The position numbers were made by a program, and so were the translations under genes. From contig CAZNJB010000030.1 of assembly GCA_964573255.1 (NCBI GenBank), forward strand, positions 1 through 38,535: 38,535 nucleotides of DNA, read 5' to 3'. The DNA comes from CAYNUJ01 sp964573255. GTDB lineage: Bacteria > Bacteroidota > Ignavibacteria > Ignavibacteriales > Melioribacteraceae. Positions 1 to 7,885 of this stretch are shown piece after piece. The notes beneath the pieces were generated by a model that searched no databases, had not been told where the DNA came from, and saw only the letters and a program-made list of their open reading frames with translations. Numbering within the stretch: position 1 is the first letter of the stretch; the number at the start of each line of letters is the position of its first letter.

Positions 1-121
1 TAATGAAAATTGAATACCCCATATAAATTATTATAACCCCAAGAACGAAAATAGACAGGTTTAAAAATAAATTTACTAAGGGTTTATTCAGATCACTATT
101 TGAATTTGTTTTCTTAGCCAA
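1..121 (-). CDS. N-terminus of an unidentified membrane-anchored protein (partial, runs off window start)
   Basis: A reading frame stays open from position 121 to the window edge (40 codons). It begins with a short Lys/Asn/Ser-rich stretch (AKKTNSNSDLNKP), followed from about residue 18 by one hydrophobic segment (LFLNLSIFVLGVIIIY), so it looks like a type II single-pass membrane protein. The chosen start is TTG at 121, because an in-frame TAA lies four codons upstream and no ATG precedes the membrane segment. A weak GAAACGGAA purine stretch precedes it. A short tail plus one helix is what LytR_C-type cell-envelope proteins look like, but only the first 40 residues are visible, so the family is a guess. 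The start codon lies only 18 bases beyond the T-run of a terminator. Confidence 0.5.
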   Translation of the reverse strand, partial: MAKKTNSNSDLNKPLVNLFLNLSIFVLGVIIIYMGYSIFI

Positions 122-139
122 TTCCGTTTCAATTTAAAT

Positions 140-166
140 AAAAAAATAACCGGACGAATCCGGTTA
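140..166 (-). terminator. Rho-independent terminator with UUCG loop
   Basis: On the minus strand a perfect 8-bp stem (TAACCGGA / TCCGGTTA) closes a TTCG tetraloop and is followed by seven T. It ends the transcript of the small exported protein at 190-696. Confidence 0.85.
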
Positions 167-189
167 CGAAAATTACAAAAATATAAGAA

Positions 190-696
190 TTATTTCTCAT
201 TCGGTTCGTTGAAATAAAATCCATCAAACGCCCGATTATAATAGAATGGGCTGTAACCGTAAGAATTGTAAATTCTGGTAGGGTCGTTGCTGAATTGTAA
301 CGATATTGAAGAATTTTCACTAATCTTATAATTTAATTGTGCACGCCTTATGTAAATTCCGTTAATATTATTAGCTACATTAGATCCTAATGACGAATAT
401 GGCGAATTGACTATACTAGTTTCCAAAAGCACATTCATATTATCGCTGATTTTGTAAAATAAACTGTTAGTATAAACACCAAGAGCCAGCCCGTTTCCGC
501 CTGAAGCCATATACGACATACTGAACGAATGATTCATAGTAAGATTGTTAGGATTGATAAAACCAAGCACAAAACTTGAAGTTGGAGATTTTATCATTCC
601 ACCAGTCAAATCTATTTTTTTATCGAGATCGGATTTGAATTGCGCATTTACCGATATGACAAAAACAAATAAAAATAATGTAGCTAATTTCTTCAT
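190..696 (-). CDS. Small exported protein, possibly outer-membrane beta structure
   Basis: The 168-residue product begins with a clear Sec signal peptide (MKKLATLFLFVFVISVNA, cleavage before or after Gln19). The mature part of about 150 residues is rich in Ser, Asn, Tyr and Gly, with alternating hydrophobic residues (for example GLALGVYTNSLFYKIS and ISLQFSNDP), as in outer-membrane or periplasmic beta proteins. It has no cysteine and no motif I can assign, so I do not recognise the family. It lies 65 bases downstream of the RidA gene on the same strand and ends just before a strong terminator. It may therefore be the last gene of a two-gene transcript, although 65 bases would also leave room for its own start. 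Confidence 0.75.
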   Translation of the reverse strand: MKKLATLFLFVFVISVNAQFKSDLDKKIDLTGGMIKSPTSSFVLGFINPNNLTMNHSFSMSYMASGGNGLALGVYTNSLFYKISDNMNVLLETSIVNSPYSSLGSNVANNINGIYIRRAQLNYKISENSSISLQFSNDPTRIYNSYGYSPFYYNRAFDGFYFNEPNEK

Positions 697-761
697 TTTA
701 ATTTCTCTGTTTTTTACTTGTCTTACAACATCATTCGTTAATAAGTTGCAAACTAATCAAA

Positions 762-1220
762 TTAGTCGTTAACTTCAACAATCATCTCTATTTCCACAGG
801 TGCATTGATAGGCAATTCATTTACTCCTACCGCGCTGCGAACATGCTTACCAGCATCACCGAACACTTCAACAACAAATTCCGAAGCTCCGTTTGCTACC
901 TGCGGCTGTTCGGTAAAATTATCGGCTGAATTTACAAATACAGTAAGTTTTACAATTCTTTTAATTCTATCCAAGGAACCTATTTCGCTTTTAATTACAC
1001 TTAAGCAATTTATTGCACACTGCTTTGCAGCATCTTTCGCTATGTCTGTATTTATATCGTAACCAACTTTCCCTTCAAACTTTAGTTTTCCATCAACCAT
1101 CGGAAGCTGACCCGCAGTCATTACCAAATTACCTGTTTTAAGAGCCGGGATATATGCAGCTAAAGGCTTAGGTGCTTCAGGTATTTCAATTCCCATTTCC
1201 TTTAATTTTGCTTCGTACAT
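762..1220 (-). CDS. RidA/YjgF-family protein (reactive enamine/imine deaminase-like)
   Basis: The product has 152 residues, the size of the Rid superfamily. Members of the RidA branch hydrolyse reactive 2-aminoacrylate-type enamines and imines to 2-oxo acids, working as soluble trimers. The visible family signature includes LVMTAGQLP near residue 33-40, and the C-terminal block HVRSAVGV followed by INAPVEIEMIVEV. This block carries the conserved Arg (R128) that binds the substrate carboxylate, and a Glu in the last strand. The extra N-terminal residues (MYEAKLKEMGIEIPEAP) and the KVG motif suggest the YjgF/chorismate-mutase-like subgroup rather than classical RidA, so the substrate is not certain. 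The start is ATG at 1220, preceded by AGGAG. Confidence 0.88.
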   Translation of the reverse strand: MYEAKLKEMGIEIPEAPKPLAAYIPALKTGNLVMTAGQLPMVDGKLKFEGKVGYDINTDIAKDAAKQCAINCLSVIKSEIGSLDRIKRIVKLTVFVNSADNFTEQPQVANGASEFVVEVFGDAGKHVRSAVGVNELPINAPVEIEMIVEVND

Positions 1221-2048
1221 TTTATTCTCCTAAATTAAGTAAAATAATATATCTATAATTTATTGAATAGCGTAAATTATGACAAATCCTTTCTCTCAAG
1301 ATAGTACAAGACAATTAAAGATTGTAACTAAGTAAAAGCTTCGCACACCGATAGATGAATGTGGTGCAAGTTACAAAAGAAATTAAATTAAAACTCAACC
1401 ATCCTGCGCCAAAACCGGGAATTTAATTTTACTGCTGTTAATTGACATAGGTCTAAATATTAGTTACTTTCATTGTATATTTTATATAAATCGATTAAAA
1501 TCATTTTTTAGTTTCCTTCAATTCTAATCTTGGGCAATATTTTTCCTCTTCCGAAGAAAAGGGAAAAGAGTAATGTTTAATCCAATTATTATGCACAAAA
1601 TGATAATTGAGTAATTTCGTTCTGATTCTATTGCCGCTCATACAAAATGGTGCTGTAAGTATGAAAAACTTAACGGTAGAATATTCTCCTCAAAACTAAA
1701 AAATGGATATCTGAAAAAATTCCTGATTCTTCTTGAAGAAAATATAAATGTTTCCATTTCCGGAAGAAGATGTTATTAGTTCGTTAGATATATAAATAGG
1801 AAAGAATGTCATAGTGTAGTATTTATTTTCGAACATTCTAAAAGTAAACAAAAAACAATTGTATAACTTATTATGAAGAATGAATTACTTGATAAATAAA
1901 AGACATATCACTTAAACAGTTAAAACTGAATTTACGGCATCCAGATAGAAATATATTGTTCTACTTTGAATAATAATCCTATTGAATATTTTTCAAAAAA
2001 TTCATTCCAATAGATTCGTAATAAAATGACTGAAAACAGGCAAGTATC
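1221..2048. other. 828-base AT-rich stretch without a recognisable gene
   Basis: Apart from the RidA promoter at its left edge I find no gene. The longest open stretch is a frame of about 55 codons on the plus strand ending near 1778, without a start codon and without homology I recognise. The frames around 1680-1900 are broken by many stops. The stretch could be decayed sequence, but nothing identifies its origin. Confidence 0.5.
1255..1285 (-). promoter_or_regulatory. Candidate promoter of the RidA gene
   Basis: On the minus strand TTGTCA (1285-1280) is followed after 17 bases by TAAATTAT (1262-1255), which fits a TAnnTT-type -7/-10 box. The start codon lies 34 bases beyond. This was assigned by eye. 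Confidence 0.4.
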
Positions 2049-2708
2049 ATGAAAAAAACAAGGTTGTTCTTTTATCTCATGCTTACATCTCTAATTTTTG
2101 TAGGCAGTGTAAAAGCTCACGTAGAACTCGACTATCCGTTTGGCGGGGAAATCTTGGAGGTTGGAGAAACAGTTAATATAGAATGGCATATTATCATATA
2201 TCACAATTTGGAAAATTGGGATTTGTATTTTTCTTCTGATGGCGGTACAAACTGGGAAGTGATTCAATTGGATTTACAAGCTTCGCAGCTCGATTATCAA
2301 TGGACAGTACCTTCAGTTGCAACAGAACAAGCTCGGATCAGGATTTACATGGATAATGCCGAAGAAGATTATGAGGATATTAGCGCTAATTTTACCATTA
2401 ATGAAACAACTACTTCCGTTCGAATACTTGAGGAAAATCCTTTAATTTTCGGACTCAACTCAAACTATCCAAATCCATTCAATCCGTCAACGAAGATTGA
2501 ATATTCAATCCCGACTTCAGGTTTTGTTACTTTGAGAGTTTACGATGCCATCGGTAGAAATGTTCAAACCTTAATCAGTGAATATCAAGAAGCAAATTAT
2601 TATTCCGTTATTTTTGATGCCAGTAATCTTTCAAGCGGTATATATTTTTACAGGTTGAAAGTTGGAAAGAATTTTGTGGATACAAAGAAAATGTTATATC
2701 TTCGGTAG
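2049..2708 (+). CDS. Secreted protein with type IX secretion C-terminal sorting domain
   Basis: The product has 219 residues in three parts. Residues 1-23 are a Sec signal peptide (MKKTRLFFYLMLTSLIFVGS). Residues about 24-118 form a beta-sandwich-like domain beginning HVELDYPFGGEILEVGETV, with NWDLYFSSDGG further on. This GGE...G...I.W pattern occurs in the Ig-like repeats of extracellular proteins. Residues about 135-219 are a type A sorting domain of the Por/T9SS kind: NYPNPFNPSTKIEYSIP, then LRVYDAIGR, then SSGIYFYRL, and a basic end KKMLYLR. The protein should cross the outer membrane through the type IX system, where the tail is removed and the passenger is anchored to the surface or released. 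With only one small passenger domain, binding rather than catalysis is more likely. No strong ribosome binding site is visible. Confidence 0.85.
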   Translation: MKKTRLFFYLMLTSLIFVGSVKAHVELDYPFGGEILEVGETVNIEWHIIIYHNLENWDLYFSSDGGTNWEVIQLDLQASQLDYQWTVPSVATEQARIRIYMDNAEEDYEDISANFTINETTTSVRILEENPLIFGLNSNYPNPFNPSTKIEYSIPTSGFVTLRVYDAIGRNVQTLISEYQEANYYSVIFDASNLSSGIYFYRLKVGKNFVDTKKMLYLR

Positions 2709-2971
2709 TGTTATTTACTTCTGAAGATTCATTAAGCCACACAATAAAGTGAATATACCTTGTTATCTAGTCTATTTGTTTGATTATAAGATAAGTTCTA
2801 CGGCTAAATGGACTTTTGAGAATTATGATCTGTCTTATTTCTATTTTCTGGTGAGTGATTTACTTATTGTAACACCCTTTATTATTTTTAAAACTAGAAA
2901 TTCCTTTGGCATTTTCATTATAAAGAAATATCATTTATCTAAAAGAATAATATAGAATTTGTTGAGGTAGT

Positions 2972-3415
2972 ATGAATAAAAACGATTCACCAGTTATTGT
3001 AGAACAAACCTTTAATGCACCAATTGATACCGTTTGGAAATCCATAACAGAGATTGAGTTAATGCGTCAATGGTATTTCGAAAATATACCGTTATTTAAA
3101 CCCGAAGTGGGATTTGAGACCCAATTTAGCGTACAAAGTCAAGATAGAAATTTTCTACATATATGGAAAGTAACAGAAGTAGTTCCACTGAAAAGGATAG
3201 CATATAAATGGAAATACAAGGAATACCCGGGCGATTCTCTCTTAGTGTTTGAATTATTTAAACAGAATAATTTGACAAAGTTAAGAGTGACACATAAAGT
3301 TCTGGAAAACTTTCCTGAAGATATCCCTGAATTCTCAAGAGATAGTTGTGTTGAAGGATGGACTTACTTTATCCAAAAAAGACTAAAAGATTTTTTAGAA
3401 AAATACATTAAATAA
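2972..3415 (+). CDS. SRPBCC / AHSA1-like (START-fold) domain protein
   Basis: The product has 147 residues and consists of a single SRPBCC domain of the Activator-of-Hsp90-ATPase-1-like type. The typical opening is present (VEQTFNAPIDTVWKSITEIE, with MRQWYF after it), then strands with HIWKVTEVVPLKRIAYKWKY, and a long C-terminal helix (WTYFIQKRLKDFLEKYI). The fold makes a hydrophobic pocket, and bacterial members bind small lipophilic ligands or have no known role. No signal peptide is present, so it should be cytoplasmic. ATG 2972 follows GAGG at a good distance. It stands alone between two gene-poor stretches, so the context says nothing about its ligand. Confidence 0.85.
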   Translation: MNKNDSPVIVEQTFNAPIDTVWKSITEIELMRQWYFENIPLFKPEVGFETQFSVQSQDRNFLHIWKVTEVVPLKRIAYKWKYKEYPGDSLLVFELFKQNNLTKLRVTHKVLENFPEDIPEFSRDSCVEGWTYFIQKRLKDFLEKYIK

Positions 3416-4066
3416 AGTATAGGGAAAAATTCAACGCAGAGTCTAAGGCCTGGTAATGAATTTCGAAAATAAAGTAATCTAAGCGTTACAGGACAATAAA
3501 AACCGTTGACAAATAAATACTACCAATAAACTTTAATTCCATTTTGGAGACAAATTCGAAGAGAGATCTATTCTGTAAATCTTTTACTACATACCTATTT
3601 CATTATATAACTAATTATTCGATCATATCATTTTCTATTCTGATTATTGCGCTTTATTAAGCCCCGATATGTAAAAATTATTATCATATTTTATTTTTCA
3701 TTTTACTCCACTTCAGTGTAATCTCTGTTACCTTATTTTGTCTCTCTACCTAATAATATTATATAAAAATTTCACGATCTTCTCTTCCAATACGAAGTGC
3801 AATAACTCGTTTATATTTTTTGAAATATCAAACATTATAAATCTTTCTATTTGAAATGAATGCTCCGCTTTTGATATAACTATTACATCTTCATCGATAA
3901 AAAAATTAGACTTCTTCGAAGGATATTATAAAAAATGAACGATATGAAAAGCTGTTTAACGGATAAATACTTCAAACCTCTATGGACCCACCCGATTTTA
4001 ACTCAAAAAGATTTGATAATTACTCAAATCTAGGTATCTTCGCCAGTTAAAAAACAGTGAGGAAAT
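3416..4066. other. 651-base AT-rich stretch without a recognisable gene
   Basis: No gene could be supported. On the minus strand 3925-3746 is an open frame of 59 codons (it contains FFIDEDVIVISKAEHSF and FVLEEKIVKFLYNII). It has no upstream start codon or ribosome binding site and may be a gene remnant. The right end carries the mazG ribosome binding site (GTGAGGAAAT before ATG 4067). Confidence 0.5.
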
Positions 4067-4828
4067 ATGCCCGGAAATAAATTCGAAAATTTGATGGAAA
4101 TAATGTATAAACTTCGCAAGGAATGTCCTTGGGATAAAAAACAAACCCATGATTCGCTGAAAGCAAACACTTTGGAAGAAGCATACGAAGTGATCGAAGC
4201 AATTGATGAAAAAGATTACGAATCATTAAAAGGCGAATTGGGAGATTTACTGCTTCACATTGTTTTTCATTCCGTTATCGCCGAAGAAAATAAAACATTT
4301 ACAATAGATGAAGTAATAGAAGCTATTTCGGAAAAACTAATCCGTCGTCATCCGCATATCTTCGGCAAATCGGAAGTTGAAGACGCCGATGAGGTAGCTA
4401 AAAACTGGGAAACAATCAAACTTGAAGAAGGCAGAGAATCTGTTCTGGAAGGTGTACCGAAAAATTTACCTCAGCTCTACCGAGCGTATCGTATGCAGGA
4501 AAAGGCTTCTAAAGTAGGCTTCGATTGGAAAGAAAAAGAACCCGTTTGGAAGAAGATTCAGGAAGAAATTAACGAGTTAAAGGAAATTGAATCAACAGAT
4601 AGTAAAGAAAAAATTGAAGAAGAATTCGGAGATCTTCTTTTTTCACTTGTTAATTATGCGCGTTTTATTGATGTGAATCCTGAAAATGCTTTGCGCAGTA
4701 CAAACGATAAATTTGTAAAAAGATTTAATTACATCGAGAGGAAGTTCAAAGAGGAAGGAAAAGATATTACCAAATCTACTTTAGAAGAAATGGACAGATT
4801 TTGGAAGGAAAGTAAAAAATATTTTTAA
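4067..4828 (+). CDS. mazG: MazG nucleoside triphosphate pyrophosphohydrolase
   Basis: The 253-residue product matches full-length two-domain MazG. This all-alpha enzyme hydrolyses (d)NTPs to the monophosphate and pyrophosphate, acts in the cytosol and is thought to remove damaged or surplus nucleotides. The N-terminal domain shows MYKLRKECPWDKKQTHDS, then TLEEAYEVIEAID and ELGDLLLHIVFHS, which hold the EExxE and ExxD metal ligands. The linker has RRHPHIFG and WETIKLEE. The second copy (from about residue 140) shows KASKVGFDW, then KIQEEINELKE and EEFGDLLFSLVNYARF. ATG 4067 has a GAGGA ribosome binding site. The gene stands alone, with no toxin-antitoxin partner nearby, so a stringent-response role as in E. 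coli mazEFG is not supported here. Confidence 0.95.
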   Translation: MPGNKFENLMEIMYKLRKECPWDKKQTHDSLKANTLEEAYEVIEAIDEKDYESLKGELGDLLLHIVFHSVIAEENKTFTIDEVIEAISEKLIRRHPHIFGKSEVEDADEVAKNWETIKLEEGRESVLEGVPKNLPQLYRAYRMQEKASKVGFDWKEKEPVWKKIQEEINELKEIESTDSKEKIEEEFGDLLFSLVNYARFIDVNPENALRSTNDKFVKRFNYIERKFKEEGKDITKSTLEEMDRFWKESKKYF

Positions 4829-4996
4829 TCCCAAAATTTTGATTTATTGATAATTTTAGGTTCAATAAAAAGTTTGAATGAATGCAAAGCTGTACTTCGT
4901 ATTTATTTTAATATTGTTTTTATTATCTTCAAATAATCTTTGAAATAATTTTTTATTATTTTGAAAGGGGGTAATAATAATAATTGAGCGCATAGG

Positions 4997-6397
4997 ATGA
5001 CGGATAAAAGGATGAACAATAAGATAGAATATACTAGTCCTGTTTTATCTCTTTTTTTGCTTTGCACTATATCTCTAGTATTACTAGCAACCTGCAACAC
5101 AACCGAACCGCCGATTGACAAAACTCCGCCGGACAGCACGGTGACGAAAAAAATAATACTTGCGCAAAAAGGAGTTTCCGCTACTGAGGTATGGCTTTAC
5201 ATTAGAACGGAAAACTTTGATACAACGGAAACCGTTACGCTGCGGCAAAACGGAAACACAATAAAACAAATATTTATGGCTTCGGGAGATACGACTTTAT
5301 ATTTTGATAGTTTAGCTCCCTCAACAAATTATAATTACAAAGCCTACTTAAACGGAGATACAACCGTTTACGGAGAAGCGGTAATAAGAACGCTGGATAC
5401 AACAAGCCACAATTTCAGCTACGAAATATTTACTTTCGGCGGGCAGCCGACAAGCTTTCTATATGATGTTGCAATAATAGACGAAAACGACATTTGGGCG
5501 GTGGGAGAGATATACATATATGACAGCAGCGGCGTTTATGAGAAATATAATGCAATTCACTGGAATGGAAAGAAATGGGAATTGAAGAAAATTTATTTTG
5601 ATTTTCAAGGTATACCATCTTGGACCCCTCTGTATTCAGTACATGCATTTGGAGCTAATGATATTTGGTTTGAAGCTGGAATCCACTGGAATGGAGAAAA
5701 ATTTGAAACAATTAAATTAAATATTGATTTTCCATCTCATGTAAATGAGCTTTGGGGAACAAGTAATAAAGACTTTTATATTGTTGGGAATACTGGGCTA
5801 ATCGCGCACTATAATGGAGAAGAATGGGAAAAGATAGAACCGGACGAGGATATAAGCGAATATTACTTAAGCGATATATACGGAACAGCGGACGGGGAGG
5901 TGTATATAGTGGGAGTTGACGATTATTTCCGAAAATCCGTTCTTATTGAGAATGCTTCCGGGAAGTTCGAAGTTTTTCAAAGAAGTGATGTAGTGCCGGA
6001 AAATGAAATATTTAATCCAAAACTTTACGGAGATTTAGTGTCAATATGGATTGATGAGAACAAAACTGTTTATGCCGCAGGCTCATATTTATATAACTTA
6101 AAAAACGATAACTGGAATTATGTTAATTCTTTACCGGCAAATAAACCTTACAGAGGAACGTATGCATACTATAGAGGTTATATTACATCAATAAGGGGAA
6201 ACGCTTCAAATGATATTCTTATTTCTGGTACAAATAATACATTAATGCACTTTAACGGAAAAACCTGGAGCCAGTTGGGTGAGCCGTATGACCCGAATAG
6301 CAATATAACATGGGCAAGAGTTACAATAAAAGGAAATGTTGCTGTAGCTGTCGGGAAAAAAGGAATAAATGGGATTTTAATAATATTAAAAAGATAA
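4997..6397 (+). CDS. Beta-propeller surface (lipo)protein of unknown function
   Basis: The product has 466 residues. Residues about 15-35 are a hydrophobic signal ending LLATC, a possible but imperfect lipobox (Thr at -1), followed by a Pro/Asp/Thr-rich linker. Residues about 48-135 look like a fibronectin-III-type domain (ATEVWLYIRTEN ... SLAPSTNYNYKAY). The rest is made of propeller-like repeats, each with a D-(I/F)-(W/Y)-x-V-G strand and an H(W/Y)NG..W turn: DIWAVGE with HWNGKKWE, DIWFEAGIHWNGEKFE, DFYIVGNTG with HYNGEEWE, VYIVGVDD, and ILISGTNNTLMHFNGKTW. It is probably exported and anchored to a membrane; no catalytic motif is visible. The start is ATG 4997 or ATG 5012, with a stop just upstream of the first. 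Base composition varies along the gene. A broken relative follows at 6546. Confidence 0.8.
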   Translation: MTDKRMNNKIEYTSPVLSLFLLCTISLVLLATCNTTEPPIDKTPPDSTVTKKIILAQKGVSATEVWLYIRTENFDTTETVTLRQNGNTIKQIFMASGDTTLYFDSLAPSTNYNYKAYLNGDTTVYGEAVIRTLDTTSHNFSYEIFTFGGQPTSFLYDVAIIDENDIWAVGEIYIYDSSGVYEKYNAIHWNGKKWELKKIYFDFQGIPSWTPLYSVHAFGANDIWFEAGIHWNGEKFETIKLNIDFPSHVNELWGTSNKDFYIVGNTGLIAHYNGEEWEKIEPDEDISEYYLSDIYGTADGEVYIVGVDDYFRKSVLIENASGKFEVFQRSDVVPENEIFNPKLYGDLVSIWIDENKTVYAAGSYLYNLKNDNWNYVNSLPANKPYRGTYAYYRGYITSIRGNASNDILISGTNNTLMHFNGKTWSQLGEPYDPNSNITWARVTIKGNVAVAVGKKGINGILIILKR

Positions 6398-6545
6398 ATA
6401 GGCGGAGTAGAAAAAAGTATTTGAAATTTATTTATTTGCATACATTTTATTTTCGTATAATCAAACAATTATACAATTAACAAAGCTATAAAATGCCGCC
6501 TAAAAAATTAACAGTAAAATATTTCGATAATGTTTTACTGTATTT
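6398..6545. other. Spacer with hairpins between the propeller gene and its relic
   Basis: This AT-rich spacer holds a perfect 9-bp inverted repeat (ACAGTAAAA 6511-6519 / TTTTACTGT 6533-6541, 13-base loop). It also holds a distant pair, TAGGCGG near 6400 and CCGCCTA near 6495. Neither is followed by a convincing T-run, so a terminator role is uncertain. Confidence 0.4.
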
Positions 6546-6775
6546 ATGTTTTTCGTAGTATCTGTTGGATTAGTTGCAGCATACAACACCACCGAAGTGT
6601 ACTGCTTTATGTAACAAGTACACACAACAAACCCGCTGAAAGTATTGAACTTTACAGAAGTAAAACATCAAAGATACTTTTGTAGAACGATGTAACGCTC
6701 GATAAGCAATTATTAGTCGTTGATAAAGTAGATTTGAGTCTTTAAGAAAACAATATTTATACAACCACTTGTGCT
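6546..6775 (+). pseudogene. Decayed N-terminal fragment of a propeller-lipoprotein relative
   Basis: Starting at ATG 6546 the plus strand reads MFFVVSVGLVAAYNTTEV and then stops. This matches LVLLATCNTTEPP of the neighbouring intact gene, but the lipobox Cys is replaced by Tyr. After a frame change near 6596 the sequence continues SVLLYVTSTHNKPAESIEL, which parallels VWLYIRTENFDTTETVTL of the neighbour. An in-frame TAG follows at 6683. Past it NDVTLDKQLLVVDKVDLSL parallels the next strands, and there is then another stop. The piece between signal and first strand is shorter than in the neighbour, and the propeller part is missing. I read this as a dead paralogue that has lost its C-terminal two thirds. 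The right boundary is approximate. Confidence 0.55.
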
Positions 6776-6864
6776 ACAAAAATAATGAAGCGGGAATGTC
6801 CAAAACTATTTCATTCGCGCAATTGAAAAATGGATAAATAAATTCTCAAATGATCCGAAGGAAT

Positions 6865-7821
6865 TTACTCTTTATTTCCGTTTCCGAACTTTTCGTATGC
6901 ATCGATAATATCTTTAACTAATTTATGACGAACCACGTCTTCCTTCTTAAAATATGTAAACCCTACACCGTCCACATTTTTAAGAATATCTTTTACCTGT
7001 ACCAATCCACTTGCACTTCTGGAAGGAAGATCAATTTGAGTAATATCACCGGTAATTATTGCTTTGGAATTTGGGCCAAGACGAGTTAAGAACATTTTCA
7101 TTTGCAGAGTGGTTGAATTTTGCGCTTCGTCCAATATAACATACGAGTTGTTTAGCGTTCTTCCGCGCATATAAGCCAAAGGTACAATTTCAATTATTTC
7201 CTTTTCTATATAATTGCGCAGTTGTTCGGGAGGCAGCATATCCTGCAATGCATCGTAGAGCGGACGTAAATAAGGATCAACTTTTTCCCTGTAATCACCG
7301 GGTAAAAATCCCAAACTTTCCCCTGCTTCTACTGCAGGACGTGCAAGAACAATTTTCTTTACCACTCCCCTTTTAAGAGCAGAAACTGCAAATGCAACGG
7401 CAAGATACGTTTTACCTGTTCCGGCAGGACCAATACCAAAACAGATATCATTACGTTTAATCGCTTCAATATAATTTTTCTGCATCTGGGTTTTAGATTT
7501 GATAGCACCGGTTTTAGTATAAAGAATGATATCTTCATAGTCATCATCGGATATTATCTGTTTGCCCTGCAATTCAAGTTCTATGATCGTTTCAACATCA
7601 TCGACCGAGAGTCTGCCCGAAGTATTGAGCACATAAATCATCTCTTTAAGAACTTTTTCAACCAAATCGATCTCTTTATCGTTACCGTTGAGGAAAACAT
7701 TATCACCTCTAACAGTGATAGTAACACCGAAACGGTTTTCCAGAGGTTGAATGTTTTTATCGTTGTAACCTAGAAAATCGAGTTGATTTACGCCTTCTAT
7801 GCCGAAAGATTTCTTAGCCAT
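6865..7821 (-). CDS. phoH: PhoH-family ATPase
   Basis: The 318-residue product has the usual length for the PhoH-like (YbeZ) family. It is a cytoplasmic P-loop ATPase of the helicase superfamily I type, linked in other bacteria to RNA metabolism, often beside the RNase YbeY. Residues 1-110 are the KH-like N-terminal part (GVNQLDFLGYNDKNIQPLE, then ITVRGDNVFL). The ATPase follows, with Walker A GPAGTGKT near residue 137, GESLGFLPGD, Walker B YVILDEAQN, and the sensor TRLGPNSKAIITGDITQID. ybeY is not in the window. ATG 7821 starts a typical N-terminus but has no ribosome binding site and lies 12 bases behind the T-run of the preceding terminator. Confidence 0.93.
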   Translation of the reverse strand: MAKKSFGIEGVNQLDFLGYNDKNIQPLENRFGVTITVRGDNVFLNGNDKEIDLVEKVLKEMIYVLNTSGRLSVDDVETIIELELQGKQIISDDDYEDIILYTKTGAIKSKTQMQKNYIEAIKRNDICFGIGPAGTGKTYLAVAFAVSALKRGVVKKIVLARPAVEAGESLGFLPGDYREKVDPYLRPLYDALQDMLPPEQLRNYIEKEIIEIVPLAYMRGRTLNNSYVILDEAQNSTTLQMKMFLTRLGPNSKAIITGDITQIDLPSRSASGLVQVKDILKNVDGVGFTYFKKEDVVRHKLVKDIIDAYEKFGNGNKE

Positions 7822-7833
7822 ATCGATTAAATT

Positions 7834-7863
7834 AAAAAACCCTTCCGGTAAATCCGGAAGGGT
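7834..7863 (-). terminator. Rho-independent terminator after the LysM protein gene
   Basis: On the minus strand a perfect 10-bp stem (ACCCTTCCGG / CCGGAAGGGT, loop of 5) is followed by a T6 run. It ends the 8877-7886 transcript and stands directly in front of the phoH start codon. Confidence 0.9.
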
Positions 7864-7885
7864 ATAAATTTAATTTTCTCCGTCC

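Noticed and set aside
1600..1780. Plus-strand frame of about 55 codons in the first gene-poor stretch
   Set aside because: It has no start codon at its beginning and no recognisable similarity, and many stops surround it.
2749..2955. Plus-strand frame of 68 codons between the T9SS protein and the SRPBCC gene
   Set aside because: It starts at GTG without a ribosome binding site, has a low-complexity hydrophobic composition, and resembles no family I know.
3746..3925. Minus-strand frame of 59 codons with a protein-like look
   Set aside because: It has no upstream start codon and no ribosome binding site. It could be a remnant but is not supportable as a gene.
4903..5139. Minus-strand frame opposite the propeller gene start
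   Set aside because: It overlaps the signal peptide region of a gene with clear domain structure, and it ends in a low-complexity tail.
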